A stretch of 41,202 bases of DNA from CAZGMJ01 sp964526785 (GTDB taxonomy: Bacteria; Planctomycetota; Phycisphaerae; Sedimentisphaerales; Anaerobacaceae), in contig CAZGMJ010000048.1 of assembly GCA_964526785.1 (NCBI GenBank), positions 1 to 41,202 on the forward strand, given 5' to 3'. A model generated the notes under the pieces. It was not told the DNA's origin and did not search any database. It saw only the letters and a program-made list of their open reading frames with translations. This document shows positions 41,199 to 41,202 of the stretch, piece after piece. Both the position numbers and the translations under genes were made by a program. Each line of letters begins with the position of its first letter. Position 1 is the stretch's first letter.

Positions 41199-41202
41199 AT
41201 GT
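41199..41202 (+). CDS. Possible start of a gene running off the window
   Basis: GGGAGG (41187-41192) is followed six bases later by ATG at 41199. Together with the promoter at 41103-41131 this suggests a plus-strand gene beginning here. Only the start codon is inside the window, so nothing can be said about its product. Another ATG at 41194 is too close to the ribosome site. Confidence 0.35.

Noticed and set aside
1..41202. tRNA, rRNA, tmRNA or RNase P RNA genes
   Set aside because: No T-loop GGTTCGAATCC-like sequences, rRNA core motifs or other diagnostic RNA motifs were seen in the intergenic regions.

Overview
The window looks like chromosomal DNA of a GC-rich Planctomycetota bacterium, most likely class Phycisphaerae (Sedimentisphaerales-like). 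This is inferred from a short secreted protein ending in a PEP-CTERM sorting signal, large exported proteins that mix LamG, Kelch and dockerin-like 'FxxLAxxW' segments, exported DUF1080, DUF6807 and beta-helix proteins, and a core gene set of bacterial type. No rRNA, tRNA, CRISPR array or intact insertion sequence was seen.

Layout, left to right. 29-1602: two translationally coupled SAM methyltransferases (minus strand). 1887-9054: addB-addA, a complete AddAB helicase-nuclease. 9191-13375: a glycolytic block with a PPi-type phosphofructokinase, pyruvate kinase and an ATP-type phosphofructokinase. 13476-17724: exported carbohydrate-related proteins (beta-helix; then DUF6807 and a Kelch/LamG protein on the minus strand). 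17725-20368: 2.6 kb without an intact gene, packed with several families of interspersed and palindromic repeats and ending in the 3' remnant of an IS256-type transposase. 20369-22463: a Cys-rich protein, an orphan nucleotidyltransferase and ftsY (minus). 22785-24116: dnaA, divergent from ftsY and without dnaN or recF beside it. 24184-27991: a TreT-like trehalose synthase, another GT4 glycosyltransferase and a DUF1080 lipoprotein. 28343-31648: an exported ADP-ribosylglycohydrolase-fold protein, divergent from a BlaI/BlaR1-like pair whose promoter holds a BlaI-type operator. 31770-36198: housekeeping genes dapA, pdxJ, pgsA and ribBA plus a small lipoprotein. 36407-40554: a PEP-CTERM protein and a 1008-residue exported multidomain protein that share an N-terminal domain and nearly identical promoters. 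The right edge appears to hold the promoter and start codon of a further gene.

How the genes fit together. AddAB serves double-strand break repair. The phosphofructokinase/pyruvate kinase set would let upper and lower glycolysis run with either PPi or ATP as phosphoryl donor. The exported proteins fit a polysaccharide-degrading lifestyle. The most unusual items are the repeat-dense 17.9-19.6 kb region, the BlaI-controlled M56 protease with a Ser/Gly/Arg-rich tail in place of a penicillin sensor, and the paired surface proteins with a shared domain and shared promoter architecture. I did not find a clear candidate for a wholly new defence or mobile system.
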